A DNA stretch of 64,000 nt from Streptomyces sp. NBC_01142 (GCF_026341125.1 NZ_JAPEOR010000001.1:3472001-3536000), one strand, 5' to 3'. Positions 1 to 10,378 are shown, counted from the first letter of the stretch. Notes: generated from the sequence alone by a model not told the origin. Translations and numbers: made by a program.

Positions 1-2
1 GC

Positions 3-287
3 ACCGGTCTGTCCGGCGCCGAGCGGATGGACGCGGTCGTCCTGGTCGCCGGCCACGTGCGGGGGATCGCCCAGCAGGCCCGCGCAGCGGATCCGTCGGG
101 CGACCCCGAAGAGCAGTTCATGGTCATTCTCGGGGAGCTGATGCAGGCGCACGGCGAGCACTACCCCGCCATCGCTGCCGCAGTGGCCTCGTCGATCCAG
201 CACGGCGGGCAGGGGCAGGCACTGGAGTTCGGCCTGCAACGCATCCTCGACGGCTTGGGCCTGCTCATCGCCCAGCGCTCTGGTTGA
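3..287 (+). CDS. TetR/AcrR-family regulator, C-terminal part
   Basis: The reading frame is open from the window edge to the TGA at 285-287, so this is the 3' end of a gene that begins upstream. The visible residues (GLSGAERMDAVVLVAGHVRG and onward) are amphipathic helices like those of the tetracycline-repressor C-terminal ligand-binding and dimerisation domain, where a G-x-S-x-x-E segment before such a helix is common. No DNA-binding helix-turn-helix is in view because it would be N-terminal. An ATG at 27 is internal and not the true start. The target genes cannot be judged from this window. The family call rests on general resemblance only. Confidence 0.6.
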   Translation, partial: TGLSGAERMDAVVLVAGHVRGIAQQARAADPSGDPEEQFMVILGELMQAHGEHYPAIAAAVASSIQHGGQGQALEFGLQRILDGLGLLIAQRSG

Positions 288-586
288 CCCCGCCCGGCCC
301 GGGATCACATCCCCGCCGCCGCCGGCGGTACGGCACCGTCGGCCCGGCCGGCTCCGCCAGGCGTGCGTGATGTGGTGTCCGAACACCGGGGGAGCGTACT
401 CACCTGCCGCCGGCCGTCTCTGCCGCCAGCCGTCCCTGGCGCCGGATGCGGCTGTGCTGCTCCGACTGGCCGCGCACCGCGCGGCCTGACCGAGTGCCAG
501 CCGGTATTCAGGAGGCCCAAGCGCTGCCCGGCGTGCCTGACCAGGAGACCGGGCACCATGACGATTCATGCCGACGCAGAGAGCAG

Positions 587-829
587 TCAGCAGGAAGGCG
601 TGTCTCCGGAGGGGCCCGCGCGGCGCCGGGTCTCGAGCGACCACATGTGGGTGCAGCGGGGGCACTGGAGGTGGACGAGGGTGCCCTTGTTGGAGATCAG
701 ATAGCGCCAGTGTTCACGGCAGTTGCGCATGTCGGCGCACGTGGCGCAGTCCCGTGCGTCGTCGCAGCCGGGGCAGGGCACCCACGCACGGCGGGCAATG
801 TCCGCCTGCGGATCAATGGGCAGCCGCAT
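587..829 (-). CDS. small zinc-ribbon-like protein, 80 aa
   Basis: The protein has two CxxC pairs (PCPGCDD near residue 18 and QCPRCTHMW near residue 54) and an intervening CxxC/CREHW segment, which suggests one or two zinc-ribbon folds. Similar short Cys-rich proteins ending in a CPxCxHxW motif are common in Streptomyces and have no known function. Its ATG at 829 lies inside the end of the upstream gene (stop at 813-815), a 17-bp overlap that implies translational coupling. The last ten residues are poorly conserved-looking. A nucleic-acid or metal-binding role is an inference from the cysteines only. Confidence 0.6.
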   Translation of the reverse strand: MRLPIDPQADIARRAWVPCPGCDDARDCATCADMRNCREHWRYLISNKGTLVHLQCPRCTHMWSLETRRRAGPSGDTPSC

Positions 830-1064
830 GGCCTGCGTCCCCTCCGGGAAGTATGCCGGCCCTCACGAGCACGTCGTACGTGCGTTGCTGGTCGGCGTCG
901 AGCCCGGAGTAGAGCAGTGTGTGGGCCTCGTCCTCGCTGCGCAGGGCGGCCACCGGGTCCCAGTCCGGCCCGAGTGCGGCGACGACCTCGGCGCGTCGTC
1001 GGGCTTCTTCGAAGGTGAGGTCGATCGAGAAGGGGATGAGGTCGGGGGCGACGTCGTGATCCAT
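813..1064 (-). CDS. small conserved actinobacterial protein, DUF6400-like
   Basis: This is an 83-residue acidic protein containing DLTFEEARRRAEVVAALGPD and a later LLYSGLDADQQRTYD segment. It resembles a small Streptomyces family that I remember as DUF6400; no function is known. I chose the ATG at 1064 (MDHDVAPDLIPF) over one 33 bp upstream because family members begin at this point and a GGAAG sequence precedes it. The gene overlaps the downstream zinc-ribbon gene, so the two probably form a two-gene unit. There is no signal peptide or membrane segment. Confidence 0.65.
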   Translation of the reverse strand: MDHDVAPDLIPFSIDLTFEEARRRAEVVAALGPDWDPVAALRSEDEAHTLLYSGLDADQQRTYDVLVRAGILPGGDAGHAAAH

Positions 1065-1662
1065 GGGGCGACTTCCGGTGGTGCCGACGGGGTGCACTCA
1101 CACATACCAGCGACCGCATCGTGCGTGAAGGGATGCGGAAGGCAGAGTTCCGCCCTGGTGATCACCTGCCGGGGAGGTCGATTTCCGGCAAATATGCCCA
1201 TCGCCTATCGAATTCTGCCATTGTTTTGCCCGATTTTGATGCGATGTGCCTTCTGAGTTCCATTCGTGCGGCTGTGACGTACTTCATGGCTCTCGGATTC
1301 CCCTGGAAGCAGTGTTTGCTCGGAGGACGCGCTTGTCGAGGTCACCGACCACTACTGCGAGGGCGCCGAGCAGGTCATCGCGGCGAAGGCTGAGGGCAGC
1401 GGCCTCCGCAGCCCGAGAGGGCGCAGGAACCGGCCGGCCGGGTCGTCGACGGGCGGTGGCTGTCCGTCGGCCTGAGGTGCCCCGTCGACGGTGCGTTGCG
1501 CCTGTACATCGACAACGCGCGTGTGTGGTGCCGAGGGGGGGCTGACGCTGACCGGCGGGCGAGGCCGCCGGACGGCGGTGAGATACCGGGCTCGTCAACT
1601 CGCTCAACCCACTCATTCACGAGTCGACGAGCCGTAGACCCCTCTGACGCCAGAGCCGACCT
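1065..1662. other. intergenic stretch without a recognisable gene
   Basis: About 600 bp. The part around 1180-1310 is noticeably less GC-rich than its surroundings, with runs such as ttgttttgcccgattttga. Several short open frames exist on both strands, but none has a plausible start with a ribosome binding site or a family resemblance. It may hold a promoter for the minus-strand pair before it, or old decayed sequence. Confidence 0.4.
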
Positions 1663-2262
1663 TCACACACCCACGTGCGGACGGCCGCGGCGCGCAGCCC
1701 ATTCTCGGTCCAGAAAGGACATCCGGATGGAGTCGACCCACTCGCCTTCGTGCAGCAGCGTTTCGCGCTCAGTGCCCTCGGCGACGAACCCGACCTTCTC
1801 GTAAACACGGTGGGCCCGGGGGTTGAAGGTGAAAATATGGAGGGAGATGCGGTGGAGACCGAGTTGCTCGAAGCCATAGTCGACAGTCAGTTGGGCAGCC
1901 TCAGTGCCACAGCCGCGGCCGCGGCCTTTCGGGCCGATCAGAGTGCGAAAGTTGCAGCTCCGATTGGGCTCGTCCCACTCGTTGAGGACGACCTCACCCA
2001 CCAGTTCGCCGGTCACTCGATCGACGACGGCCAGGTCGATCCGGTCAGCCTGGTCATGGCGGCTTGAGTACCAGGAGCGTAGATGTTGCTCGTCGAACGT
2101 GGCGTCCATGGACCCGGTGAACTTCCGCACTTCGAAGTCTTCCAAGATCTCGGTCATCGTCGGCACATCGTCGGCGGTGAAAGGGCGCAGGAGCACCTTC
2201 TCGCCCGTCAGGACCGGCTTGATCGAGAAGTTGGCCTTCGGGTGTGAGGTCAGCGGCGTCAT
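1663..2262 (-). CDS. GNAT family N-acetyltransferase (RimJ/RimL type)
   Basis: 199 residues. The N-terminal part has the ribosomal-protein-acetyltransferase style opening (VLLRPFTADDVPTMTEILED). The acetyl-CoA loop is PKGRGRGCGTEAAQ, a version of the Q/RxxGxG/A motif, and the C-terminal RVYEKVGFVAEGTERE strand-helix is diagnostic for the RimJ/RimL subgroup. The substrate is unknown. I placed the start at ATG 2262 (MTPLTSHPKANF); the open frame continues upstream but the extra residues look non-coding, and no strong ribosome binding site is visible. The next gene upstream encodes a paralogue in the same direction. Confidence 0.8.
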   Translation of the reverse strand: MTPLTSHPKANFSIKPVLTGEKVLLRPFTADDVPTMTEILEDFEVRKFTGSMDATFDEQHLRSWYSSRHDQADRIDLAVVDRVTGELVGEVVLNEWDEPNRSCNFRTLIGPKGRGRGCGTEAAQLTVDYGFEQLGLHRISLHIFTFNPRAHRVYEKVGFVAEGTERETLLHEGEWVDSIRMSFLDREWAARRGRPHVGV

Positions 2263-2452
2263 CGACAGATTCTCGGCGATGACCTCCGGCTGAGCAATCA
2301 CTTTTCGCGGCGGCTCCGGCCCGGGGCGTGTTGGCAGGGCTCTTGGCTCTGCCACCTGTGCGTGACCCGGTCGCGAGCAGTCGTGTGCCGGGGGCGGGCC
2401 CGAGGCTTCCCCGAGCAGCCCACCGGACTGGACAGCACCTTCGGAGCACGCC

Positions 2453-2983
2453 TCAGCGGAGCTCGCCGGCCAGCAGTCCCATCGTGAACATGTCGTACCA
2501 CTTGCCCTCGCGGCGGAAGACCTGGCGCAGGCGGCCCTCGTCGACGAAGCCGACCTTCTCGTAGACCTTGTGAGCCGCATGGTTCTCGGTGACCACTGTC
2601 AGCGTGATCTTGTGGAGGCGCATGTCCTCGAAGCCGTAACGGCAGATCGTCCGCATTGCGTCGGTGGCGTAGCCGCGGCCCCAGTACGCCTTCTCGCCCA
2701 GATAGATGTCGAGCTCCGCGATACCCTTCTCCGGGTCGGCGTCGTGCAGCGCGACGAGGCCGATGAGCGTACCGTCGGCGAGCGCTTCGACGCCGAGGAG
2801 CAGGTTGCCGTACGTGTTGCGGGGGCGCTCCTCCAACCACTTGCGGACCTGCTCCACCGGCTGGGCATACGTGTCGTCCATCCAGCGCATGACCTCGGGG
2901 TCGTGGTTCCAGCGCCACAGCGCCTCGGCGTCCGCGGGGCCCATCGCCCGCAGTTTCACCAGATCTCCCAGCACCCTGCCCAC
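2453..2983 (-). CDS. GNAT family N-acetyltransferase (RimJ/RimL type), paralogue
   Basis: 176 residues. The protein opens with VKLRAMGPADAEALWRWNHD, has the acetyl-CoA binding loop YWGRGYATDAMRT and closes with KVYEKVGFVDEGRLRQ, all typical of RimJ/RimL-like acetyltransferases. The last 40 residues align closely with those of the downstream GNAT (YEKVGF then E/D-G), so the two are probably a tandem duplication that has diverged. 190 bp separate them. The acceptor substrate cannot be predicted. Confidence 0.8.
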   Translation of the reverse strand: MGRVLGDLVKLRAMGPADAEALWRWNHDPEVMRWMDDTYAQPVEQVRKWLEERPRNTYGNLLLGVEALADGTLIGLVALHDADPEKGIAELDIYLGEKAYWGRGYATDAMRTICRYGFEDMRLHKITLTVVTENHAAHKVYEKVGFVDEGRLRQVFRREGKWYDMFTMGLLAGELR

Positions 2984-3188
2984 CCGCCCCTTGCGCTTTT
3001 CATGATCAGCTTACGAACCTCGTAGTGATAACACGGCCGGGCCCGCACGCTCAAACGGTTTCCGCACCGCTGAGGCGGCGGCCCCAGTCGCGGTCAGACA
3101 CGGACTTGCAAGGCTGTGCCGCGCGTCCGCGCTGCGGTGGACCCGGCAGAGGCATGGTCGTCATCCAGTGCCGGGTCCGGGTCCGGCG

Positions 3189-4628
3189 CTAGCCGCACCT
3201 ACGGCCGGTGTTGATGCAGTTCACTGCATTCCTCGTCTGCGACGAGGACATCACGTTGATGAAGTCACTGTGGTCTGTCAGAGGCTTGTGCAACTGCTCG
3301 GGAAAGCTGTCGACGGCAAACACTGAGCCGGGCGAAATCTGGTAAGTGATCCGCTGGACCAGCTGGGGTATGGCCCGGAATCCCTGGGGACACGCGCCGT
3401 TGGGGCGGGCGAAGGCCACATGTGTGCGGTGGTTCGCACTGTCGGCGTTGGTGCCGTCCCAGCAGCTCTGGAACGCGAACGTACGCACCACCTTGCTGCC
3501 CCTGGGGCACAGCGGGTACTTGTCCTTCAGCTGTCGGTTCTCGAAGCCGGTACAGCTCCAGGAGGCATTGGCGTTGGCCGTCCCGTTGGTGAACGCCTTG
3601 GCGTCGCCGGTGATGATGCGGAGGAACTTGGGCATCGCCGTCACCTTGCTGACGGGGCTGCCCCGGAAGGTGAGCTGCACCGAAGCGGGCTGGAGAATCC
3701 GTCCGACGTTGCCGTCCTGCCCTCCGCCGGGGAGGTTGGCGTCGGCCTCGTTCTTTCCGTTGCGCAGTCGCAGGACCGGCCAGTAGTGGGTGGAGCGGTC
3801 GCCGTTGGTGCACGTCGTCCCGGCAGCGGCGAGGTCGTCATTGGTGGAGAAAGCGTCGGTCTCGAGGTTGCCGACGTAGTCGTGCATGTGATGGGCGCCG
3901 TTGCTCACGCCGGGGGCGACGATCACGTTGTCCGGGTTGAAGTGCTTGTTCTCGTTGCGTCCACAGCGCGACGTGAAGGTGCCGCGGGAGGCGTTGCCCT
4001 GCACGCGGGGCTTGGCGACATTCGGCCGCACGTTGCGGATGTCCACGAAGTCCGACCGTTGGGGACCGGCCTGCGCCTGACCGCCTGCGGCCGGCGGAAC
4101 GGAGGCGCCAGGAGCAGGGGCGCTCGGGGCTGCAGTGCCGGAACCGGCCGCGGGAGCGGCGGCCGCGGCGGTCGTGGCGTCCCGCTTGACCGTGCACGAA
4201 GCCAGCGAGCCCAACCCCTCGGGCCGGCTCGAGACCCTGTCGATCTCAGCGGCGATACGGTCCAGTGTGCGGCGACGCTGGGACGAGAGCGGGTCCAGCA
4301 CTCGTGTGCGCACCCAGTTGGAGTCGGCTTGCGCGCTGCCCGTGGCGAGCTGCCCATAGGCATCTGCCACCTGGCTGTCCAACTGCGCGAGTTCGTTGTC
4401 CACAGTGGGCCGCGCCGGCTGCGGTACGTTCGACAAACGCACGGAGATGTCGGGGCAGTTGATGGTCATCGCCCCCTGTGCGGTCGCCTGCCGGGGCGCA
4501 GATTCCCGGCTAGCCGAGGCGTTGTTGTCCGTCATCAGGAGAGCCCCGCCCCCGACGGCCGTTGCTGCCACGCAGGCGACCGTCATGGCGATCAGTCTGG
4601 ACCGCCTACGTCTCTGTCTGTACCTCAT
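3189..4628 (-). CDS. secreted DUF1996 domain protein
   Basis: 479 residues. The N-terminus has an Arg-rich n-region (MRYRQRRRRSRL) and a hydrophobic stretch (residues 13-33), so it is a signal peptide or signal anchor. Residues 50-140 are predicted helical; an Ala/Pro-rich low-complexity linker follows (about 145-200). The C-terminal ~250 residues form a DUF1996 domain with the hallmark FVDIRN, SNGAHHMHDYVGN, HYWPVLR and SCWDGTNAD segments. DUF1996 proteins are extracytoplasmic in fungi and actinobacteria and their function is unknown; conserved His, Asp and Trp suggest ligand or polysaccharide binding. Start chosen at ATG 4628 because a GAGAAGG sequence lies about 12 bp upstream. Confidence 0.85.
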   Translation of the reverse strand: MRYRQRRRRSRLIAMTVACVAATAVGGGALLMTDNNASASRESAPRQATAQGAMTINCPDISVRLSNVPQPARPTVDNELAQLDSQVADAYGQLATGSAQADSNWVRTRVLDPLSSQRRRTLDRIAAEIDRVSSRPEGLGSLASCTVKRDATTAAAAAPAAGSGTAAPSAPAPGASVPPAAGGQAQAGPQRSDFVDIRNVRPNVAKPRVQGNASRGTFTSRCGRNENKHFNPDNVIVAPGVSNGAHHMHDYVGNLETDAFSTNDDLAAAGTTCTNGDRSTHYWPVLRLRNGKNEADANLPGGGQDGNVGRILQPASVQLTFRGSPVSKVTAMPKFLRIITGDAKAFTNGTANANASWSCTGFENRQLKDKYPLCPRGSKVVRTFAFQSCWDGTNADSANHRTHVAFARPNGACPQGFRAIPQLVQRITYQISPGSVFAVDSFPEQLHKPLTDHSDFINVMSSSQTRNAVNCINTGRRCG

Positions 4629-5201
4629 GAGTCCGGCCTTCTCTGGTTGTCGTCGCATCCCGGGGACTTCATGCCCGTGGTCGAGAGAGATACGGAAGCC
4701 AGGACTGTTCTGTTCAGCAGGAACTGAGGTTCGTTGAAATTTTCGCGCCGGGCGGACGTCGAGGGGCTCTTGCGTCACGTCGGACGGCCGAGATGCGTGG
4801 CGTTCGGCGGGAAGCGGCGAAGGACAGGCCCAGCTCTTACTGCGCCAACTGCTCATCCTGCGCTGTGGCGCCGGCGTGGTTCTGTGGCTGAGATCTGGTG
4901 CCGGCTCCCTCGCGCGTGGGTCCCCGGGCGAGGGGAGCCGGAGGGCGAGACGCCTCTGTGCCAGGTGACAGCATGACCACGGACATGACGGCTGCCCCAG
5001 AGGCCATGGCGCTCGACGACTTCTGGCAGTTCGGCCGGTCCGGTGTCCGTGGGTGGACCGCGCGAGGCCGGTGACGACGCCGGCCCTGGATGGATGGGCG
5101 TCTCCCCGCCGACCGCGAGGTCTCCGGGCGGCACAGCCGGCGTACAGCCCGACGTGTCTGCCGCACCCACCTTTCCGGGCGCCGCGGCCCGGGGGCGCCG
5201 T
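4629..5201. other. intergenic stretch between DUF1996 gene and GH15 remnant
   Basis: About 570 bp. I see no gene that I can support. A 33-codon frame beginning at ATG 4973 ends in WTARGR and resembles nothing known. The promoter of the DUF1996 gene should lie in the first 150 bp. Confidence 0.4.
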
Positions 5202-6848
<1,647 letters not shown>

Positions 6849-7060
6849 GTTACCTTCTTCGTGGCCTCGCAATGAGGCTCCCGGCCTTCGGCCCCGGTAT
6901 GACTTGCGCCCCCAGTCGACATGATCGAAAAGGTGGTGTCGCCGGGTGCCGGAGGCATTGGCAGACCGCTGATTAGAGGCACGAGCGCCCCTTGGGCAGT
7001 CTCTTCGTAACGTGGATGCCGGCACGCTGATGCCGCAGGTGAGGCCGGGGAGGACGCGAG
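6849..7060 (+). ncRNA. candidate bridge RNA of the IS110 element
   Basis: In IS110 elements the non-coding left end encodes a bridge RNA with target-binding and donor-binding loops. Four guide-like segments appear here in the expected order. (1) gcgccccc (6906-6913) resembles the left target GCaACCCCC. (2) CGAAAAGGTG (6926-6935) is the exact reverse complement of 8295-8304, spanning the right junction and GH15 flank. (3) TAGAGGCAC (6974-6982) is identical to the right end 8289-8297. (4) GTAACG (7007-7012) is the reverse complement of the left end 6848-6853. The match pattern is seen directly; its function is inferred from the published IS621 mechanism. RNA ends are approximate. Confidence 0.6.
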
Positions 7061-7076
7061 CACGGGAGCGAAGGGC

Positions 7077-8279
7077 ATGACGGACGAGACTGGCATCGAC
7101 GTCTATCTGGGCCTGGACGTCGGCAAGGGCGATCACCACGCCACCGCCGTGAGCCGGGCGGGGAAGAAGGTGTTCGACAAGCCGCTGCCCAACAGTGAGC
7201 CGAAACTGCGGGAGCTGTTCGACAAGCTCCGGGCCAAGCACGGCACGGTGCTGGTGGTCGTCGACCAGCCGGCTTCCATCGGGGCCCTGCCGCTGGCGGT
7301 CGCGCGGGACACGGGCTGCCAGGTCGCCTACCTGCCCGGTCTCACAATGCGACGGATCGCCGATCTTTACCCCGGTGAGGCCAAGACCGATGCCCGCGAC
7401 GCGTTCATCATCGCGGACGCCGCCAGAGCGATGCCCCACACCCTGAGGACCATCGATCCCGCCGACGAGACCGTCGCCGAACTCGCGATGATCGCCGGGT
7501 TCGACGACGATCTCGCGGGCGAGTCCACCCGGATCGCCAACCGGCTCCGCGGCCTCCTCACCCAGATCCACCCGTCGCTCGAACGGGTCCTGGGCCCGCG
7601 CATCCAGCACCCGGCCGTGCTCAGACTGCTCGACCAGTTCGGCTCACCCGCCCAGATCCGCAAAGCCGGACGCCGTCGCCTCGTGACCTTGATACGTCCC
7701 AAAGCGCCGCGGATGGCGGAGCGGCTGGTCGAGGACGTCTTCACCGCACTCGACGAACAGACCGTCGTCGTTCCGGGCACCGAGGCTGCCGCGCTGATCG
7801 TCCCCAGCCTTGCGAGTTCGCTCCAGTCCGTTCTTGACCAGCGCAAACTCCTCGCCGCGAGGATCGAGGAACTCCTGGAGGCCCACCCTCTTTCCCAGGT
7901 CCTGATCTCGATGCCCGGCATCGGGATCAGGACCGCGGCCCGCATCCTCGTCGACGTCGGAGACGGCAGCGGCTTCGCCACCGCCGGCCATCTCGCTGCC
8001 TACGCCGGCCTCGCTCCCGTGACCCGGAACTCCGGCTCCTCCATCCGCGGCGAACACCCCTCCCGGCGAGGCAACAAACAGCTCAAGAGAGCCTTCTACC
8101 TCGCCGCGTTCGCCTCACTCTCCCAGCCCGAGTCACGCGCCTACTACGACCGCAAACGCAGGGAGGGGAAGCACCACATCGCCGCCCTCATCGCGCTCGC
8201 CCGACGACGCATCGACGTCCTCTTCGCCATGCTCCGAGACGGCACCTTCTACCAACCACCCACAGCGGCTACGGCTTGA
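7077..8279 (+). CDS. IS110-family transposase (DEDD recombinase)
   Basis: 400 residues. The N-terminal RuvC-like DEDD domain begins YLGLDVGKGDHHATAV (first catalytic Asp 14) and contains the KTDARDAFIIAD segment. The C-terminal Tnp_20 domain has the ISMPGIGIRTAARIL helix-hairpin-helix-like region and the HPSRRGNKQLKRAFY block that carries the serine nucleophile region of IS110 recombinases. The length is normal and no lesion is visible, so the enzyme is probably active. The ATG at 7077 follows ACGGGAGCGAAGGGC, a plausible ribosome binding site. It acts with the upstream bridge RNA on element ends and target. Confidence 0.95.
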   Translation: MTDETGIDVYLGLDVGKGDHHATAVSRAGKKVFDKPLPNSEPKLRELFDKLRAKHGTVLVVVDQPASIGALPLAVARDTGCQVAYLPGLTMRRIADLYPGEAKTDARDAFIIADAARAMPHTLRTIDPADETVAELAMIAGFDDDLAGESTRIANRLRGLLTQIHPSLERVLGPRIQHPAVLRLLDQFGSPAQIRKAGRRRLVTLIRPKAPRMAERLVEDVFTALDEQTVVVPGTEAAALIVPSLASSLQSVLDQRKLLAARIEELLEAHPLSQVLISMPGIGIRTAARILVDVGDGSGFATAGHLAAYAGLAPVTRNSGSSIRGEHPSRRGNKQLKRAFYLAAFASLSQPESRAYYDRKRREGKHHIAALIALARRRIDVLFAMLRDGTFYQPPTAATA

Positions 8280-8297
8280 CGAAAACCATAGAGGCAC

Positions 8298-8546
8298 CTT
8301 TTCGGCGTCGAGAATCGAGGCGAAAACGCTGGGTGCGTCGAAGCGGCCGCAGCAGTACCAGTCGATCGTGCCGTTCGTGCCCACGAGAGCGGCGCTGCGC
8401 AGATCCCCGATCAGCCCGTGCTCGGAGACCGGCAGATACCGGGGAGTCCCGGCGCTCCCGGGGCCGCGCGCCACACCGGGGACTTCTTCCGCCCTGTGAG
8501 CCTCAGCAGTCACGGATCCTCCCTCTGCTGTGGCGGTTATAGGCAT
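8298..8546 (-). pseudogene. glycoside hydrolase family 15, 5' part, split by IS110
   Basis: The first 83 codons of the interrupted GH15 gene, starting at ATG 8546. After a variable leader the sequence RYLPVSEHGLIGDLRSAALV, then TNGTIDWYCC and FDAPSVFASILDAEK, matches the conserved N-terminus of actinobacterial GH15 proteins. Translation now runs into the IS110 right end and continues antisense to the transposase to a stop at 8133. The start is preceded on the minus strand by AT-rich sequence (about 8550-8575) that may hold the promoter. Confidence 0.9.
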
Positions 8547-8895
8547 CTTTATGTCTGCATTTCATACTAAGACGTACGGGTCGGAGCCACCCGGGCATGG
8601 GGGCGCCGCCGTGACGCCGCAGGCCACGACCGTGGGCGACGCCGCCTCGGTGCTGTCGCCCGGCCGGAGCCGTTCCTGGTCAGGCCGAGGGTGGACCCGG
8701 CACTCCGCCGAAGACCCACTGGCACCCGAGACGGCGTACACCCTGCCGGGGAGCGGCGGCCGCAAGAGCGCGATCCGCCAGTTCCGGTGCGGCATCCAGA
8801 CCCGAGGTGCAGCGCTCTGCGGTACCCACGCGGTAACAGTGGGCTACCGCGGACCTTCCACGAGTACCAGCACGCGGTCTGAGTCAGGTGGATGA
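8547..8895. other. intergenic stretch upstream of the GH15 gene
   Basis: About 350 bp with no supported gene. It should contain the GH15 promoter, in the AT-rich stretch near 8545-8580. Short open frames on either strand lack ribosome binding sites and family resemblance. Confidence 0.35.
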
Positions 8896-9120
8896 TCAGT
8901 CGGCACGCGCAGCATCAGCGGGGGTGAGCACCATCCGGAACGGGGCGGCGCCGGACGTCATCCCTTGGTAGGCCTCGGCCGTCTGGTCCGGCGACACGAT
9001 CTCGGTCAGCGGGCGGATCCCGTGCTGGACGCTGAACGCCATGATGTCCTGCACATCCTGCACATCCTGCACTTCCTGCGCCGTACCGGCCAGGTGGCCA
9101 CGGACGATCCTGCCGAAGCC
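8896..9120 (-). pseudogene. C-terminal remnant of a zinc-type alcohol dehydrogenase (MDR family)
   Basis: About 70 residues with the sequence DIMAFSVQHGIRPLTEIV and then TAEAYQGMTSGAAPFRMVLT. This is the end of medium-chain dehydrogenase/reductases, where a GSxxGxxxE/DMxxML-FAxxHGI segment is followed by ...AYxxMxxGxxxFRxV. The catalytic and Rossmann parts are missing; upstream sequence in the same frame does not resemble the family. A 9-bp repeat has expanded inside the remnant (QDVQDVQD). Confidence 0.7.
9047..9082 (+). repeat. 9-bp tandem repeat inside the dehydrogenase remnant
   Basis: Three near-perfect copies of tcctgcaca (the third ends in t) and a fourth degenerate copy (tcctgcgcc). 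It encodes the VQD repeat in the pseudogene. It looks like replication slippage in sequence no longer under selection. Confidence 0.8.
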
Positions 9121-9305
9121 GCTTACCGTGAGAACACCCAAGAACCCCAGGTCACACTGTGGTCCGGTCGATGCCGCCCCGGCCAACAGCCGAAGCGGCC
9201 GGTCGGCAGCGCGGTCCTGATCTGCTCCCGCGGTGTCGTCCGGGTTGACCAAGCCGCTGTCCTGGTCACCTGAGCGCGGATGTCCTGATCACGTAGGCTC
9301 GGCGG

Positions 9306-9926
9306 ATGGCGAAGTATTTCGACGTGCATCCCGAGAATCCTCAGCGGCGCACCATCAGCAGTGTGGCGGACAGCATCCGCTCCGGCGCGCTCGTCGCGTA
9401 CCCCACGGACTCCTGTTACGCATTGGGATGCCAGCTGGGCAGTCGTGACGGCATCGGCCGAATCCGGTCGATCCGGAACCTCGACGATCGTCACCACTTC
9501 ACCCTTGTGTGCCAGAACTTCGCGCAGCTGGGTCAGTTCGTGCAGGTCGACAACGATGTGTTCCGCGCGATCAAGGCAGCGACGCCCGGCAGTTACACCT
9601 TCATCCTCCCCGCGACGAAGGAGGTGCCACGCCAGCTGCTGCACCCGAAGAAGAAGACGGTCGGAGTCCGGATTCCCGACCATGCCGTTGCTCAGGCTCT
9701 GGTCGCCGAACTCGGTGAGCCACTGCTCTCCAGCACCCTGCTCCTGCCCGACGAGGACGAGCCGATGACACAGGGCTGGGAGATCAAGGAACGGCTCGAC
9801 CACGTGGTGGACGTTGTGCTCGACTCGGGCGACTGCGGCACCGAGCCGACCACGGTCATCGACTTCTCCGGCGGCGACCTCGAGATCGTACGCCGAGGGG
9901 CAGGCGACACCGCGCGGTTCGAGTAG
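9306..9926 (+). CDS. YrdC/YciO/Sua5-family protein (threonylcarbamoyl-AMP synthase fold)
   Basis: 206 residues. The opening RRTISSVADSIRSGALVAYP followed by TDSCYALGC is the classic dsRNA-binding YrdC fold start (P-T-D-T/S-x-Y-x-L/G-x). The GSYTFILPATKEVPR and KKKTVGVRIPDH segments match the YciO branch (PGPYTFILxAT...RKTIGLRIPD). YrdC/Sua5 proteins make threonylcarbamoyl-AMP for tRNA t6A37, whereas YciO-type proteins are less well characterised and act weakly or on other substrates. This one is closest to YciO in length and motifs, so I would not assume it is the essential t6A enzyme. It stands alone. Confidence 0.85.
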   Translation: MAKYFDVHPENPQRRTISSVADSIRSGALVAYPTDSCYALGCQLGSRDGIGRIRSIRNLDDRHHFTLVCQNFAQLGQFVQVDNDVFRAIKAATPGSYTFILPATKEVPRQLLHPKKKTVGVRIPDHAVAQALVAELGEPLLSSTLLLPDEDEPMTQGWEIKERLDHVVDVVLDSGDCGTEPTTVIDFSGGDLEIVRRGAGDTARFE

Positions 9927-10378
9927 CCGCGTCGATGGCATCACCCATCCACTGAGTCCCGCAACGGGATCGCGCACTTCGCCCACCACGCCGCGATTGC
10001 CGGACCCGTCCGGTTGCCAGGCCCCGTAGCAGGGTCGGGACCTACTCAAGCCCATCACCTGCGGCTTGTGCCAGGAGCGAGGACCGGTGGTTCGTCATGG
10101 TCGCCCACGTGGCGGTGGACGTCGCCGCCCCGTTCAGATGACGCTGTGCCGCGATTCGCTATCACGGTTCAGAGGATGAAGGCGTGAGCCATGACGGCTG
10201 TCGCTGCTCCGCCCACGACCGGCGTGCGAGGTCCGGCAGCCGGCGGGGTAGCGGCTCCCGTAGGCGTGGGGACCACACCATGTCGCCCTTGAGAAGGTCT
10301 ATGGAACTCACGAACCTGGGACGGCGGCGTAGGACGCAGTGCCCGGATGTCACTCGGCAGTTGGCGTAGTGTCTGTGC
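9927..10378. other. intergenic stretch before the TmrB-like gene
   Basis: About 450 bp. No gene can be supported on either strand. The last 60 bp before ATG 10379 include cggatgtcactcggcagttggcgtagtgtctgtgc, which may hold a promoter, but no strong ribosome binding site is visible. Confidence 0.35.

Larger units (their letters stand above)
6849..8297 (+). mobile_element. IS110-family insertion sequence (about 1449 bp) inside a GH15 gene
   Basis: The limits come from the disrupted GH15 frame. The left flank ends in a run of five C (6844-6848), the right flank resumes at C 8298, and 1449 bp is a multiple of three. The exact crossover within the C run is ambiguous because C is also the last element base. 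Layout is typical of the IS110 group: a long non-coding left end (about 228 bp), one transposase gene and a short right end (18 bp) with no terminal inverted repeats. No target duplication beyond the ambiguous C is visible, as is usual for this family. Confidence 0.85.

Noticed and set aside
3420..4727. Long plus-strand open frame opposite the DUF1996 gene
   Set aside because: It is the antisense shadow of a high-GC gene: no ribosome binding site, no family and a Gly/Arg/Val-rich composition.
4973..5074. 33-codon frame starting at ATG 4973
   Set aside because: No strong ribosome binding site and no resemblance to known peptides.
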